Numbered from the stretch's first letter, positions 35,219-47,525 are shown. The stretch is 64,000 nucleotides of DNA from Sarocladium kiliense (GCA_030734395.1 JAUZTG010000036.1:744001-808000), one strand, 5' to 3'. The notes: generated by a model from the letters alone, not told the origin. Made by a program: numbers and translations.

Positions 35219-36420
35219 AGCGTGTCCCCATAATTCTTCGGTGTAATGAAGGCTGTTGGACTTCTTTGAAAGAGAGGGAACCATGGTGTCCTGCATGAAG
35301 TATACTGGATCGAGGCCACTCATGTCCGCAATGATCCTCAACTCCATATCCTCGATCTCAATGGTAAACCTAGAATGTTCTGAGCATTCACCCACAGCAC
35401 CTGATTGGATAGTATACGGAGCTTTGAAGTGGAATCGTGAACTCATAAGAGGCCTGACCGTATGCCCTAACGGCATTTGCATTTGAGCAAGTCCAGCCTT
35501 GGTAAGCGCCGTCGCCCTCGATAGCTGTGTATAGGTAGGGCTCATGGTTGATGGCCTTCCAACGACATGGTAAACTCAGGAGAGCCCGGGTGTGGCCGAG
35601 CTGGTGCGGTTCGATACAGGAAACCGGAAGCCTCAGTCCGACCATCGAAGATGGGATTCGCTGTCCGGAAACAGTCAATGTTCAGATCAGCACTGAGATA
35701 GTCGATTCTTCTGGCTGTGTTCGAAATTAACATAGCAGAACCCAGTATCTTCGCATCCATCGTCAACTGGCGGAATGCCAGTAGGTGTGGGTGTGGGTGC
35801 TGGCTCAGCCTCAGTGAAAGTAGGAGTCGGATCGATTCTGGCAACCCCGAAAGGCCCTTGCGAGCTATGGAGGTAGCAAACTTGATGATGCGAAGGGACA
35901 ATGGTGTTGGTGGCGTCAGGCTCATCGGGGCCACCAGCTTGAGTGGTTGTGGTTGGCTCAGGGCCCGTCCCAATTGATGTAGTGGTCACCTTCGAGAGCG
36001 CTGGAGCGTCTGATGCCTCGAAGATGAATCACCGTGTCAGGTTCTTCAGGACCTCCTGAATTGTCGTAGGAGAGCCATCGGGCACAGTCAGTGTCGTAGT
36101 GGTGCAGCTTCTTGAGCACATCTAGCACTGTGCTATGTGAGTACAGAGATGGTTGACAGTTCTAGACCCTTGCTCACACGGAGAGCTGAGCCCGGATCGT
36201 GCAGGAGCGTACAAGCTCGGTGTGAATGGTCACAGGAGCATTGATCGCGGCGATGAATATGTCATCAGTGACCGTGTACACTGCGTTCTCGGTACAGTCA
36301 ATCTGAACGGGAGTTGGTTCGGCGACGACCACCTCAACAGGATACATCTCGGAGACTTCGGCACCTCGCAAGCCCGCTGCATGGATCCCACGGCCGAAGG
36401 ATTCCAACACCGCGGTGAGT
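35219..36420 (-). pseudogene. Decayed GLEYA-type adhesin
   Basis: Minus-strand remnant of a fungal cell-surface adhesin. From 5' to 3' it shows an N-terminal segment (VQIDCTENAVYTVTDD), a retained intron-like element (about 36179-36122, GTGTGAGC...GCTAG), and a Thr/Pro-rich linker (PTTTTQAGGPDEPD, PAPTPTPTGIPP). The lectin-like domain follows: FCYVNFEHS, then DCFRTANPIFDGRTE, SPEFTMSLEG, EGDGAYQGWTCSNANA and SVYYPIR, as in GLEYA domains (GDGAYxGWTxSNAN and YYPIR are hallmarks). The pieces lie in different frames: an in-frame TGA at 36031-36029, frame changes near 35702, 35400 and 35370, and a break near 35550 where part of the domain core seems lost. Single-base shifts cannot be introns, so this is called a pseudogene. 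Living relatives bind glycans at the cell wall. Confidence 0.75.
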
Positions 36421-37954
36421 GACTACAAAGGGGGTGTCCTCATGATTGCATTTTGCCAGACTCACTCTGGAGCAAAGTTGCTGTGCGACTTGGGGTACTG
36501 AGGAGGCGAAAGTCTTGATGGTCTTTCTACTCAGATTCATATCTGTACGTACTGACGACTCACATATATTTCTGCGTGTAAGAGGTTCTGTACCTCTCGA
36601 CTCGACAATACCACCTTCTCTCTCTTCTCGACACATGCATTCGGCGTCGACCCTATGGTTTCCTCCGTCTCGGCCGAGAAAATGAATGCCGCTTAAGTAG
36701 GCTGTGAAGGGATGTCATTCATGACGAGTGAGTCGACAAGTAGGTTTAGCTGCTCAGTCAGCCACCTAACCAGCGAGCCAATCTGAGCCGTCGCAGAGCA
36801 CCTGGATCAACAATCTGAACACTATGTGTGTTCAAGTATGACACAATGGTCCAGAGGTCCGGATCTCTTGTTCCTGACCACGCGATGGCAGTTCAACACC
36901 ATGAAGCTTAGGTGGAAGGGTTTGCCGAACTTGCCAGACATATATCAAAGTTTAGATGTTCACTCTGCCGGATGGGGAATGCGGTCTTGGAGTTGCCTCA
37001 CAAAGCGTTGACTCGCCGTCATACCGGCTTCCTGGCATCCATCGAGTGAGGTGTTCAAACGGAATTGGTCATGGAAGGTACGGAGCGCAATGAGTACGAA
37101 TATGTTGACAAAGTCGCACCAAATCCAGACACTTTCGTCTGTCGAGCTCGGGTTGCAAGCGCTGCTAGGACGGAACTTGATGTGCTGAGAAGAATCAGGT
37201 CGAGTGCTGTTTCGGTTCTTGCAAAACCACTCTTGGGATACAGCCTTGGCCCAGGCTCCCAATTTCCGGTAGAATGCCTCTCCTTCCATAGGCTAATGCC
37301 CGCTCCCGCAACGCCCGATAGGCGACATCCACCTTGAACGTCTTTAGTTCTGGTCTGGGGCCAACTATTGAGCTCGGTGAGTAGAGTTCAACCGTTGGAT
37401 GTTCGTCTCAACAGCCCATCGTCATCTTCCCCAGGCTTCCAGCCGAACATCCCCCGCAATTTGGGGGATAACCCCTGCTGGTGCATTGAAGTTATTCCTG
37501 ATTGCCTCTGGCGTCGTGCAGCAACTCCACTCTGGCAGCACATCCGAGGATCATCCGAGCATCAACCGTGCGGCGGACCGGGGTCGGACCGGCGGCGCGA
37601 GATAGCATCACCTTACAGTAGTTCCAGCGTCCATGCCCGTTCGTTTGACATGCGGAGGGGATGAATTCACGCAGCGCCACTGCTCTTCTTGGGCGACACC
37701 TGCGGTGACAGGCCCCCAACATGCAGTGATTGACTGTGCGAGTGGCTCGGGGACATGCCGCTCCCGTGTCACATATAAAAGACCCTGCCTGGGTGAACAG
37801 GCGGGGTGCTGTGTGCTTCCTCACTCATCCTCATCTTCACCCCTCTCTTCATCATATGTGACAGCTTACTCCTGTCATTTAATCCAACAGGCAAGAGTCT
37901 ACAGTATTAAGATTACAGAGGCCGAGCCGATTCAATCTAGCACGACTTTGCAAG
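36421..37954. other. Intergenic, promoter of the beta-glucosidase gene
   Basis: About 1.5 kb. The left part may hold the lost 5' end of the adhesin remnant. The right part is the upstream region of the GH3 gene, with a TATA box at 37774 and GCGGGG at 37801-37806, which matches the fungal CreA carbon-repressor consensus (SYGGRG). CT-rich leader follows. A 109-codon minus-strand frame (36960-37289) is unrecognised and not called. Confidence 0.5.
37774..37780 (+). promoter_or_regulatory. Probable TATA box of the GH3 gene
   Basis: TATAAAA, 175 bases upstream of the beta-glucosidase ATG and followed by a CT-rich stretch of the kind found at fungal transcription starts. A GCGGGG hexamer lies 20 bases downstream. 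Confidence 0.6.
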
Positions 37955-40523
37955 ATGGCTGACATCAATGTCGACGAGGTGCTCAAGAAGCTGACCATCT
38001 CGGATAAGGTCGACCTGCTGGCAGGTTTGTAGCTGACAAAGATCCATCCTGTGCCTCAGTGCGTGTTCTGACAGTCATTGTTACGATGCAGGAGTCGACT
38101 TTTGGCACACAAAGGCTTTCCCTGAGCATGGCGTCCCTTCAGTTCGTTTGACCGATGGTCCCAATGGTGTCCGTGGTACCAAGTTCTTCAACAGTATTCC
38201 TGCTGCGTGCTTCCCTTGCGGTACGGCGATGGGCGCCACTTTTAACAAGGAGCTGCTTGAAGAGTGCGGCAAGACTATGGGTGAGGAGGCAAAGGCAAAG
38301 AGCGCCCACGCCATCCTCGGGCCTACCATCAACATGCAGCGATCTCCCCTTGGTGGTCGCGGCTTCGAGTCTATTGGCGAGGACCCTTTCCTTGCTGGCC
38401 AGGGCGCGGCAGCTCTCGTCCGAGGCATTCAAAGTACCGGCATCCAGGCAACGATCAAGCACTTCCTTTGCAACGACCAAGAGGATAAGCGCATGGGTGT
38501 GCAGAGCATTCTTACTGAGCGTGCGTTGCGCGAGATCTACGCTCTGCCTTTCCAGCTTACTGTCCGTGATGCCTACCCCACTGCTTTCATGACCGCCTAT
38601 AACGGAATCAACGGCACCATGTGTAGCGAGAACCCCAAATATATCGATGGTATGCTCCGCAAGGAGTGGGGTTGGGATGGTCTGGTGATGAGTGACTGGT
38701 TCGGTATCTACAGCACATCACAAAGTGTCGAAGCTGGCCTTGATCTTGAGATGCCTGGCCCGACCAAGTTCCGTGGTGAGGCCCTCAAGTTCATTGCCTC
38801 AACCGGCAAACCCATCCTCCACAAGATCGATGACCGCGCCCGTGAGGTTCTCAAGTTTGTGAAGAAGTGCGCTGCTGCTGGTGTCAAGGAGAACGGCCCC
38901 GAGGAGACTCGCGACACACCTGAGACCGCCGCCCTCCTGCGAAAGGTTGGCAACGAGAGTATCGTGCTGCTGAAGAACGAGAACAACGTTCTCCCTCTCA
39001 AGAAAGACAAGAAAACACTCGTTCTTGGCCCCAACGCAAAGACTGCTTTCTATCACGGTGGTGGCAGTGCGTCGCTGACTGCATACTACGCTGTTACTCC
39101 CTTTGACGGCATTAGCAATAAGCTCGATTCCACCCCGGGCTACACTGTTGCTGCGTACACCCATCGTTTCCTCCCTCTTCTTGGAGCACAGCTTAAGGCT
39201 GCTAGCGGCGACATGGGCATGAGCTTCAAGGTCTACAATGACAAGCCTGAAACTGAAGGCCGTCAGCCGATCGATGAGGTTCACGTCAAGAAGACTGAGA
39301 TGCACCTGGTCGACTACTACCCCAAGAACCTCAACAACCTTTGGTATGGTGATCTTGAGGGAACCTTGGTCGCTGAGGAGGACTGCACCTACGAGCTGGG
39401 TGTTGTTGTTTGCGGCACTGCCAATGCATATGTCAACGGTGAGCTCATCGTCGACAATTCCACCAAGCAGACACAGGGTGCGGCTTTCTTCGGCTCAGCC
39501 ACTGTGGAGGAGCGTGGACGTTTCGAGATGAAGAAGGGTGAGACCTACAACTTCAAGATCCAGTTCGCTTCCGCACCAAGCTTCACGCTGAAGTCGGGTG
39601 CCTTCACTCCCGGTCACGGCTCCCTTCGCGTTGGTGGCTGCAAGGTCATTGACGACCAGGAGGAGATCAAGAAGTCCGTGGCTTTGGCCAAGGAGTATGA
39701 CCAGGTCATCATCTGCGCTGGCCTCAACTACGAGTGGGAGACTGAGGGTCAGGATCGTGATAGCATGAAGCTGCCTGGTGTTCTGGATCAACTTATCGCT
39801 GAAGTCGTTGAGGCCAATCCCAACACTGCAGTCGTCATGCAGACCGGTACCCCCGAGGAGATGCCCTGGCTCGAGAAGACCCCGGCCGTTATCCAGGCTT
39901 GGTACGGTGGTAATGAAACAGGAAACTGCATCGCAGATGTGCTCTTCGGCGACTACAACCCTTCTGGAAAGCTGTCGCTCAGCTTCCCCAAGCGTCTTCA
40001 GGACACTCCCGCCTTCCTTAATTTCCGTTCCGAAGCTGGACGTACTCTCTACGGTGAAGACGTTTACGTCGGCTACCGCTACTACGAGTTTGCCGATCTG
40101 GCAGTCAACTACCCCTTCGGCCACGGTCTTTCCTACACCACCTTCTCCTTCTCCGATCTCTCTGTCACCTCCAAGGATGGCAAGATCACCTCCACTCTCA
40201 CCATCAAGAACACCGGCTCCATCAAGGGCGCCGAAGTTGCCCAGCTGTACATCCAGCCTAAGCAAAAGGCCAAGATCAACCGCCCCGTCAAGGAGCTCAA
40301 GGGCTTTGCTAAGGTTGAGCTTGAGGCTGGTGCTTCCAAGTCTGTTACAATCGAGGAGCTGGAGAAATACGCGGCTGCGTACTGGGACGAGGAGCGTGAC
40401 CAGTGGTGTGTCGAAGCTGGCGAGTACGAGGTCATTGTCGCTAACAGCAGTGCGATCACCGAGGAGAACTCTGTCAGGGGCTCATTCAAGATTGAGGAGT
40501 CTTACTGGTGGTCTGGTCTATAA
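37955..40523 (+). CDS. Glycoside hydrolase family 3 beta-glucosidase with PA14 domain
   Basis: Two exons (37955-38024 and 38092-40523) give 833 residues. The exo-acting enzyme releases glucose from beta-glucosides by a retaining mechanism. The GH3 N-terminal barrel has GVPSVRLTDGPNGVRG, the KHF motif at about 146, and the nucleophile D225 in GLVMSDWFG. The alpha/beta sandwich domain follows (SIVLLKNENNVLPL), interrupted by a PA14-type insertion at about 390-540 (DLEGTLVAEEDCTYELGVVV, ANAYVNGELIVDN). The second half of the sandwich has YEWETEGQDRDSMKLPG, then a C-terminal fibronectin-III-like domain (YPFGHGLSYTTF). There is no signal peptide, so the enzyme is probably intracellular, like the Aspergillus bglI-type group. 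The 70-base first exon is needed to complete the conserved LLAGVDFWHT start. A TATA box and a CreA-like hexamer upstream suggest carbon-regulated expression. Confidence 0.95.
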
Positions 40524-40721
40524 GGAGAGGGTTGATGCGATTATGATTTGCCAAAACTTACAAGCAAGGGTTAGACCTACTACACAATTTCAAGCGTTGT
40601 TTGATGGAGCCTCGGTATGAAGACATGATCCCACCCTCAAGTGCCCTCACCGAATCTCGAGCGTTACCCAACATATACACGATCACTCAGGTTTCCCAGC
40701 CACGGATAAGAACGAGAGAAC

Positions 40722-41833
40722 TCAGTGATTTGTCGACTCGGAATCTGAGGAGACACTGGTCTCCTTCTCGACAGCCGGATTCCAGCATGTCATTTCCCCT
40801 GCGTGATGGACGTGATTCGGCCTCTCCTGCATCAATTCCAGCTGTCGCTGAAACGACACTCTCCTCAGCCTCTCTGCCTCAGCCGGCGTCGACGAAAGAT
40901 ATAGCTCTGCAACAATGCAGTGCAGTGCCAGCGCCAGCCATGCCGAGGAAGCACAAGTAATGCCAAAGTTGGCCGCAACGTGATCGGGCCTCATCGATGT
41001 CATGTTCCCCTCGATCAGGACATACTGGTCTAGCTTGACACCATTGTAAAATGTCTCGCAGGATGGGTAAAGGCTCTCCACCACGGTCGCGTTTCCGTTG
41101 AACATGTAATCAACCACCGCACATGACCTGACGACGAATCGGCCGCTGCTGATTGCGCTAGAAAAGAATGGCAGAGCTTTGTTGAGGAGGCGCATCGTGA
41201 TGACATGAAATGCCTGAGCAAGGATGTCGTCAGCACGCAGAGGCTCTCGCTTCATTTGAGCTCCTTCTCTGTCAAACATACCACTGCCCAGGCCCTCAAC
41301 ATCCACGCTCTGTGCTTCTCAATACGGAGTCGTATTATGTTGTACATCGCCACACCCAGGCATATCAAGAACATTGCCGAAGACAGGATCATGGCGCTTT
41401 GGAGCTCGAGCGTACCTCCGAAGGCATCTCGGGAAATGAATATTCCGCTTATCACCCCGAGGAGAGACAAGAGCAAGACGAGGTATCCATTGATGCGGTG
41501 AAAAGGCAGAGCACTCCGTCTGAGGAGAGGCACGAACTGCAGCACCGCAAGGACGGATGCTGGGAGGATGGTCACCAGGTGCAGAAACATGCCAGCCCTT
41601 CCCAGTACATGACTGCTTTGCCAGAAGTAGCATTCTCCCGGAACCGAACGGCCGCGCCGACCGCATAGGATGCCGTCGACGTCCACATAAGTTATCCGTG
41701 TGAGAGCGAAGCGAGTGATGGTGCCACTGAAGAGTATCCAAAGCACCAGATTGCGAGTCGTCTGAAAGCATAGAAGTCCCTGAAGCGCCAATAAAGGATT
41801 CATACGCGGCTTGACGTATCTTGAACGACGCAT
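40722..41833 (-). CDS. DUF2306 multi-pass membrane protein
   Basis: Two exons on the minus strand (41833-41282 and 41213-40722; 68-nt intron GTATGT...CTCAG) give 347 residues. Several hydrophobic helices are visible: NPLLALQGLLCFQTTRNLVL, FLHLVTILPASVLAVLQFVP, INGYLVLLLSLLGVISGIF, AMILSSAMFLICLGVAMYNI, a segment across the splice (RAWAV-AFHVITMRLL), and NFGITCASSAWLALALHCIV. The RAGMFLHL...LPFHRINGYLV and EKHRAWMLRAW blocks are typical of DUF2306 (predicted cytochrome b561-like bundle; His residues are present in helices 2-4). The biochemical role is unknown. The tail is hydrophilic and rich in Ser/Glu. Convergent with the GH3 gene, with 198 bases between stops. Confidence 0.83.
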
Positions 41834-43347
41834 TGTGGAATCGATGCAAAAAGACCTGGCGAACGCTAGCAGTCGAGGGGAGAGGCAGGTTAAACCACCA
41901 TCTGCTTGCTCTTAATACAAAGCAAAGAGCAAGCAATTGTTTGATATCAACTCGCATCTCACCGTCCGTGACGAAAGATTGTCTCTCCCGGAGGGTATTA
42001 CACGATCGGATGAATGATTCTCTGTCTCTTATTCCCCTGCCCGTACTACACGAGCATCTCTTTTCCCGGGACCCGTGTGATTCCCTATCCCATCCTAACC
42101 GAGTCAACTCACCGGGGCTTTCCCCCTTCAACCCCTCTTCTTGAACCGTGACACAGGGAAACAGGGAGGGGGGAAGTAATGATTGAAGGCAGCCCAGCTC
42201 CCGGTGGCGTCCCGTTGCACGACGGCCGGGGTAAATAGAAAAGCGAGACAGACGGCTCTGTATGGGCTACCCACCAATGAGTGAGAGACAGAATACACAT
42301 AATACCCCGACTTCGCCGTCTGTTGTCTCTGGCTGGCAATTTGTGTCGCCTCAGCGCCGGCCGGCTTAGATTTCTACTTATGGACAAGGGCTGGCTAGAA
42401 GATATGATATCGATGCGACATTTATCTCGATAAATGCCATTACATTGGGCTTTTAATGTCTCGCGAACAACAGAACTGAAGAGAGCGAGGACATCAAGGG
42501 AAGGTCGCCGCTTATGAATCGAGATCGCTTAAATAACGACAATGACTGGAAGACGGAGACGGCTTACAGGCTCGGGTGACCTGGGCGTGACAAGAGCGGA
42601 CGCAACAACGGCCCTTGTGTCGTGTGAGCTGTCATATCTTACTACCTGTCCCGGAGTGATATCAAGAAGGACGGCGTAATGGTCAAGTGGTCGCATCGCT
42701 ACGCAATTGACTATGTCGCCTGGTGACCCTGTCGAAGCGTGGTGGCTGCAATTGGCGATGGTGATGGTCTCTTACTAAGGACAACATTCAATCTTCAAGT
42801 CATTTTGTCTCAAGGTCGAGCCTGAAAGATGGTAGATCCGCATCTTGACCAGGTCACGGGAAGAAGCGACGATGACGAGGACAAGGACTGTTCCAGCGAG
42901 TAATCATCGGAGCCAGTAACCACTAGTACATTCGACTCACAATTTATGAAGGGCAAAGTCAGCGTCAAGAAGAAAAATGTGAGAGGGCATCGTCTACGCG
43001 CTCGGTGGTCGTGCAAAGGCGGGCGATCCAGTCGATGCGGTGACACCTGACATTACCGAGGCGGGCTCGCTTGCGGGAGACAGCCAAAGGGAAACAGCAA
43101 ATGGCACGGATCATTCGGTCATTCTTCACTGGCTATCGAGAGTTACAAGTAAGCTCGTATTGGTGCTAAGTAGGCTTGCATGACTAGACGTCGGGTAATT
43201 GTGAGCGGCGGCCCATCTCTAGTATTCTTGGACATTGTGGTGAGCCTCGTGCTATCGCGACTTCAGATTGCTCTAGTTGATGAAGATAGACGGTGGTTTC
43301 TATGCAGACTAGCAAAAGGAACTGATCCTCCTCTTGCTGGACAAGGA
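41834..43347. other. Intergenic
   Basis: About 1.5 kb upstream of the DUF2306 gene and beyond the stop of the deuterolysin gene, both on the minus strand. Short frames only. A 160-codon plus-strand frame (43180-43662) largely overlaps the deuterolysin exon and is a shadow. Confidence 0.55.
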
Positions 43348-44520
43348 CTAACACCCAAAGGCTATAGCCTGCGCAAACAACGCATACGTATCCGCATGAT
43401 TGACATTCTGGCTCCTGCTCAGGCTCTGCACATGCGAATACCCATACCCCCCGTAATCACTCGTCCCCTTGATCTCCCTCAAATGCGTCATCTCATGAAT
43501 ATTCGTACTCCCCTTATCCTGTCCATGACACCGACTCGCCACCGCGGGCAGCCGCTCAAAGTACAAATCACAGTACGCAGTGTAGCTCTCGCTCGCAAGC
43601 GTATAAGCAAGTACATTCCCCCGCGAGCAGAACCCCCACGGGTCGGAGCAGTAGTAGTCTGAGTAGCCGCCGTCGAGGGAGGAGCACTCGTCTGCGACTT
43701 TGCGGAGGGTGCTGGCGACGGTGTGGCGGGTGACGATGGAGGAGGACTTGAAGTATTCTTGCATTTTGCTGGCTGAGCCGGTGGAGGCGACGGAGGCGGC
43801 GGCACGGGCCATGGATTCGCAGTTTGAGAGGGCTTCTTTGGTGATCTTGAGGCGATCACCGGTGCAGTCTTGGTTGTGGACGCGTTTGCCGAGGAAGCCG
43901 ATGCGGACGGATGCGGCGAGATGGCCGTCGATAGTGGCTTGGAGGATGTTGGATAGGTAAGGTGCTGATCCGGTGAGTTCGTTGGAATCAACCTCAGCAT
44001 AGGAGAGTGCCCCATCAGTGGTGACGTTGAAGGGACCACCTGTAGAAAGGTCGTAGAGTTCGGCAAGGTCGAAGGTCACAGAGACAGACTCTCCAGCAGG
44101 GATGGGCTGGAAGGCGTCATCAGGAAGAGAGTCTTCGAGGAGACGCAGTTTGATGCCACCGAACGGCACTTCGCCGTCTGGGAGGCAATGTTAGGGTGAG
44201 TTCGACGAGGCTGATGGAAAATGCTGCCATTGACCCGTAGACATACCTTTGGACGTGACAGTGACCTTCTCAACAGGAGTGCTGTCCAATAAAGTCCCAA
44301 CCTTGAGCACCTTCAAATCCCTGTCTGCCTTATTCGTGACCACAGCCGTAACCTCGGAGTTGCCCTGGAGCTCTAACTTGACGTCCAACGGCGAAGAGGA
44401 CGCCTTGTTCCCCAAGCCCAAGTCCAGCTTCACATCAAGAGACAAGCCACCATCATGCTTGGACGCAGGAGCAGCCAGTGCGAGAGAGGCGAGCCCGAGG
44501 GCTGTTGCGAAGAGCTTCAT
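43348..44520 (-). CDS. Secreted deuterolysin metalloprotease (peptidase M35)
   Basis: Two exons on the minus strand (44520-44247 and 44177-43348; 69-nt intron GTATGT...CCCAG) give 367 residues. The N-terminus MKLFATALGLASLALAAPA is a clear signal peptide. A propeptide runs to about 189-190, where KR in GFLGKRVHNQDC would suit Kex2 processing. The mature part has the aspzincin zinc site H319-E320-M-T-H323, with the third ligand Asp332 in the GTSDYGGYGY segment, then NHADTYALFAQAIAFGC. Cysteines are placed as in Aspergillus deuterolysin (NpII), which prefers basic proteins such as histones and protamines. The preceding TTG-initiated two codons are ignored; the true ATG is at 44520. Divergent from the MYND gene, with decayed material between them. 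Confidence 0.95.
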
Positions 44521-46799
44521 CCCCAATGTTTACTTAGACGATGCCCGAGAAAAGAAGGATGGGCATGGGGATGAGAGGAGCAGGCACAAGAGGAGCCTCA
44601 ATGCCAGCCATGCCGTCAATCTAAATAAGCATAGGAAACATCATCCTCCAGCTAATGTATCATTGCAGGTCTCCATGCCGAGCACGCCGTTCGGGCCGGG
44701 CATTAGGGTCTGTGTTGACGCGACTTTAGCCTCCATCCATCGCGGCCAGTGCGCTTGTCAAGAAGGATGGGGATACATCTTGCTTCAGGAAGGTGATTTG
44801 CACTTCTCTTCGAGCTGACCAACAGAAGAAACTCAAGCCAGCGATTCAGAAGTTGGTGACAGGAACAGTGCTGAAGACTGGACTAGCCAAGCGACTTCTG
44901 CATGTCTCACTGTGAAGGAATCACACCCATGAAGGCGTGGGGATGATTGGGATCTTCAACAAGCTGTGAACAAGGCGCTAGAAGAAGCAGAACCCTGTGG
45001 ATCATTCCGGTTTAGTCTTCTCCGATTTGCTTCTGGGAATCCTTGTCGGTGTGGAAGAGATGAGATTGGGGACGACGGGGATGTTTTCCCCCTTGTTCGT
45101 GGTTAGCGCTGGGGGGGTATCCGCACCGGACTTGTTGCTGGCCGGTGGCTTCATTTCCCATGGTCAGGTCAGTGAGGATGGTGATTTGCAGCAGGGGATC
45201 GAATGGGTGAGGGAACATTCTCAGTTTGACTGGGCTTGAGGAAGGGTGTCTCAGAGGTGCACAGACAAAGCCGATGAGACAGTTCAGAGTTGTCTCGGAT
45301 CGTTCTCTGCGGGATGATGTAGAGTCTCAGAGCTCATGACGATAGCCCGATGGTTAATTGTTCCATGCGAATGACAGCGTCATAGGAGAGATGACCCTGG
45401 TTTGCAAGCCACAGCACAGTCACTGATCTTCTGTCAGTCGGGAATATCTGCGTACACACTTTGGATCCTCTCGTAGAAGGGGCAGGGGAGCAATGCAGTC
45501 GCATACGCAAATGTGGCATTGCGATCATCAGACAACTAGGAAGTGATTTAAGCTGTCAACACCCTGCCGGGGAAAAAGCTTTGGTTCCCTTGCTGTCCTT
45601 CCGACCAGCTCAATGGACGCTCAGTAGCTGGGCAATTACAGTAGTGTGTCATCACCACCCAAGGTCGCCACAGCAAGGCTCAAGATAAGACGGTGTTACA
45701 TGACCTTCAGACATCCAAATGATATGCTTTTTGCCTGCTCCATTGCTCTCGACGATAACTACCCGGGCGTCTGCTGGAATTCAGCCAATGCAGTCTTTAC
45801 CATAATGTACCACTCTCGTTTGAAGAGGAACCTTTTAACCTCAAACCTCCTCCCATCGATATAATTGCTCAACACACAGTCTCCAGATCGCATCGTCTCT
45901 CGATCGACTCCAGCGTCTACCTTCCGTCTCCACTGCGTCTGTCCTAGCGTCCAAGCATCGTTGCCTCGTCATCGCCACGACTGCCAATGCTGACAAAGTT
46001 TGCCTCTTTTGTTGACACCGAGGAAAGCTATGCCTCAGTGGTCTTGAGATTGTAATCGTCGAGTGACGGTTCTGCACAGACGTTTGCATGACCTTTAAAG
46101 GTCGACGTCTGATAGACGTGTGCATTGTCTCGAGTACCTTATGGTTCGCCAGCGCAGTCGACCTTTCCGAAGACGATACTTCCTTGCTTCTCTCGCTCGG
46201 TGCTTCGTATAGCTGATCGTATAAATATCAACGGCTTCGACTTCCTTTTCTTTTTCTAGAATGCGAAGAAGTCAACACGTCGATCGTGTGCGTTGTGCGA
46301 TGCGTTTTGCGAGGCCGTCGCATTGCCTACCTACCCGAGAGAGTAAGGTCCCTTGTTTCAGTCCCAACACACAGGACACAGCAGTCTTGGTATCGTGATG
46401 AACGTTGTCATGCCCTAAATGATGAAGAAGAGTGAACAAGGAATTGGAGAAATTGCAAGATAAAGATACCACAGCTTCACTTATGTCTTCAACCCCTCCT
46501 CCCAACAGATGACACCACATTCACTCCCGCCCTCGACCAGCTCATCAACAGCAAACCGACACCATCCCAGTCAAACACCAATCCAAGAAACCCAATTGGA
46601 CGTCCACAGCCCTCTTCCAATTCCCTTGCCCAATCAGAGCGCCACGCTTCGGCTCAATTGCGAATTAAGAGACAACGGCCTTGCATGTGGTCTTTGTCGC
46701 TGTCGACGTGGCAATGCATAAGGGTGGTTGGGGCGGGGTTCAGGGATGATGCAAGGCATACCTTATGTGCTTCAGTACCATGAGGTCAGCTAGTCACTC
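44521..46799. other. Intergenic
   Basis: About 2.3 kb. The left end is the deuterolysin promoter. Frames up to 189 codons overlap that gene's first exon antisense and are shadows; the rest are short and unrecognised. CT-rich plus-strand sequence from about 46490 may belong to the former promoter of the decayed gene that follows. Confidence 0.5.
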
Positions 46800-47525
46800 T
46801 CTTCCAAAGCTCTGTGTTAAGCTAAGCTCCTCAGACCCTTCCAGACCAACACATTCTCTACGGAAATAGTGTGGCCAGAGAGACCGCTTGTATCGCTGTG
46901 GGAACGGCTCAACCTCATACTGCTGCTGGCCAAGCCGATATGACGGCAACCAGTCGTAAGAAGTCCCCAACAATAGACTACCAGCAGGAGCCGGGTGCAA
47001 TTGGTTGATGATTTTCCAATAGAAACACTTGATCCTTTGTGCTGTTTGCATATGCCCGTCGAGTCTTCGCGGTGAGCCTTATGGCAAGTCCATCCACAAC
47101 CGCGTCTTGGTGGCCTCAAGACAGTGGGAAATGAACATTCGAATCAGTCTGCACATCTGTCGCACCATGTAGAACAATTCAAAAGTACTGTCTGCCTTGA
47201 TCTGCCGAATTGGCATCAAATAATACTGCCGTAACGGTCTCACTTGTCGGAGCTCCTGGGCCTGGTGAAGAAGAGCAAGACGATGAGCGCTCTGCTCCCC
47301 CTCGGTCAGTCACCGCAACATCCACAGGGATTTTCAAGTCACTTTGACTGTGGTAAAGAACACAAGCGCCGACAGGCCTGATGAGACACCAACCCAGTCT
47401 GATACAGCGGATGATGAAGCATATAAAACAGGACCACTTGTCGGAATTGTTGCTGGTTGCTTCGTGGTGGCAACACCCGTTCTACGGATCGTGATGTTAA
47501 ACTTAGGTGTCTGTGAGCACAGAGC
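46800..47525 (+). pseudogene. Probable decayed Cys-rich single-pass surface protein
   Basis: Plus-strand fragments together resemble a common fungal family: a Cys-rich ectodomain with a YRC...YCC motif, then a Ser/Thr-rich stalk and one membrane helix. One frame reads LCVKLSSSDPSRP, meets a TAG at 46867-46869, then CGQRDRLYRCGNGSTSYCCW, and reaches a GTAAGA that could be a donor (46957). A second piece (47201-47346) is Ser/Thr/Glu-rich and ends TATSTGIFKSL before a stop. One base away in frame, the text continues TVVKNTSADRPDETPTQ and then TGPLVGIVAGCFVV, a plausible membrane helix. The TAG and the one-base shift near 47343 suggest decay. The family match is from memory of pattern and is moderate at best. 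Confidence 0.42.

Noticed and set aside
36960..37289. 109-codon minus-strand frame with a hydrophobic stretch
   Set aside because: A single hydrophobic stretch is not enough; the opposite strand has a similarly long frame and neither resembles a known protein.
43180..43662. 160-codon plus-strand frame
   Set aside because: Mostly antisense to the well-supported deuterolysin exon 2, so a shadow.
35219..47525. Repeat-induced point mutation as the cause of the pseudogenes
   Set aside because: The breaks I can read are mostly single-base indels rather than dense C-to-T/G-to-A changes, and surrounding sequence is not AT-rich.
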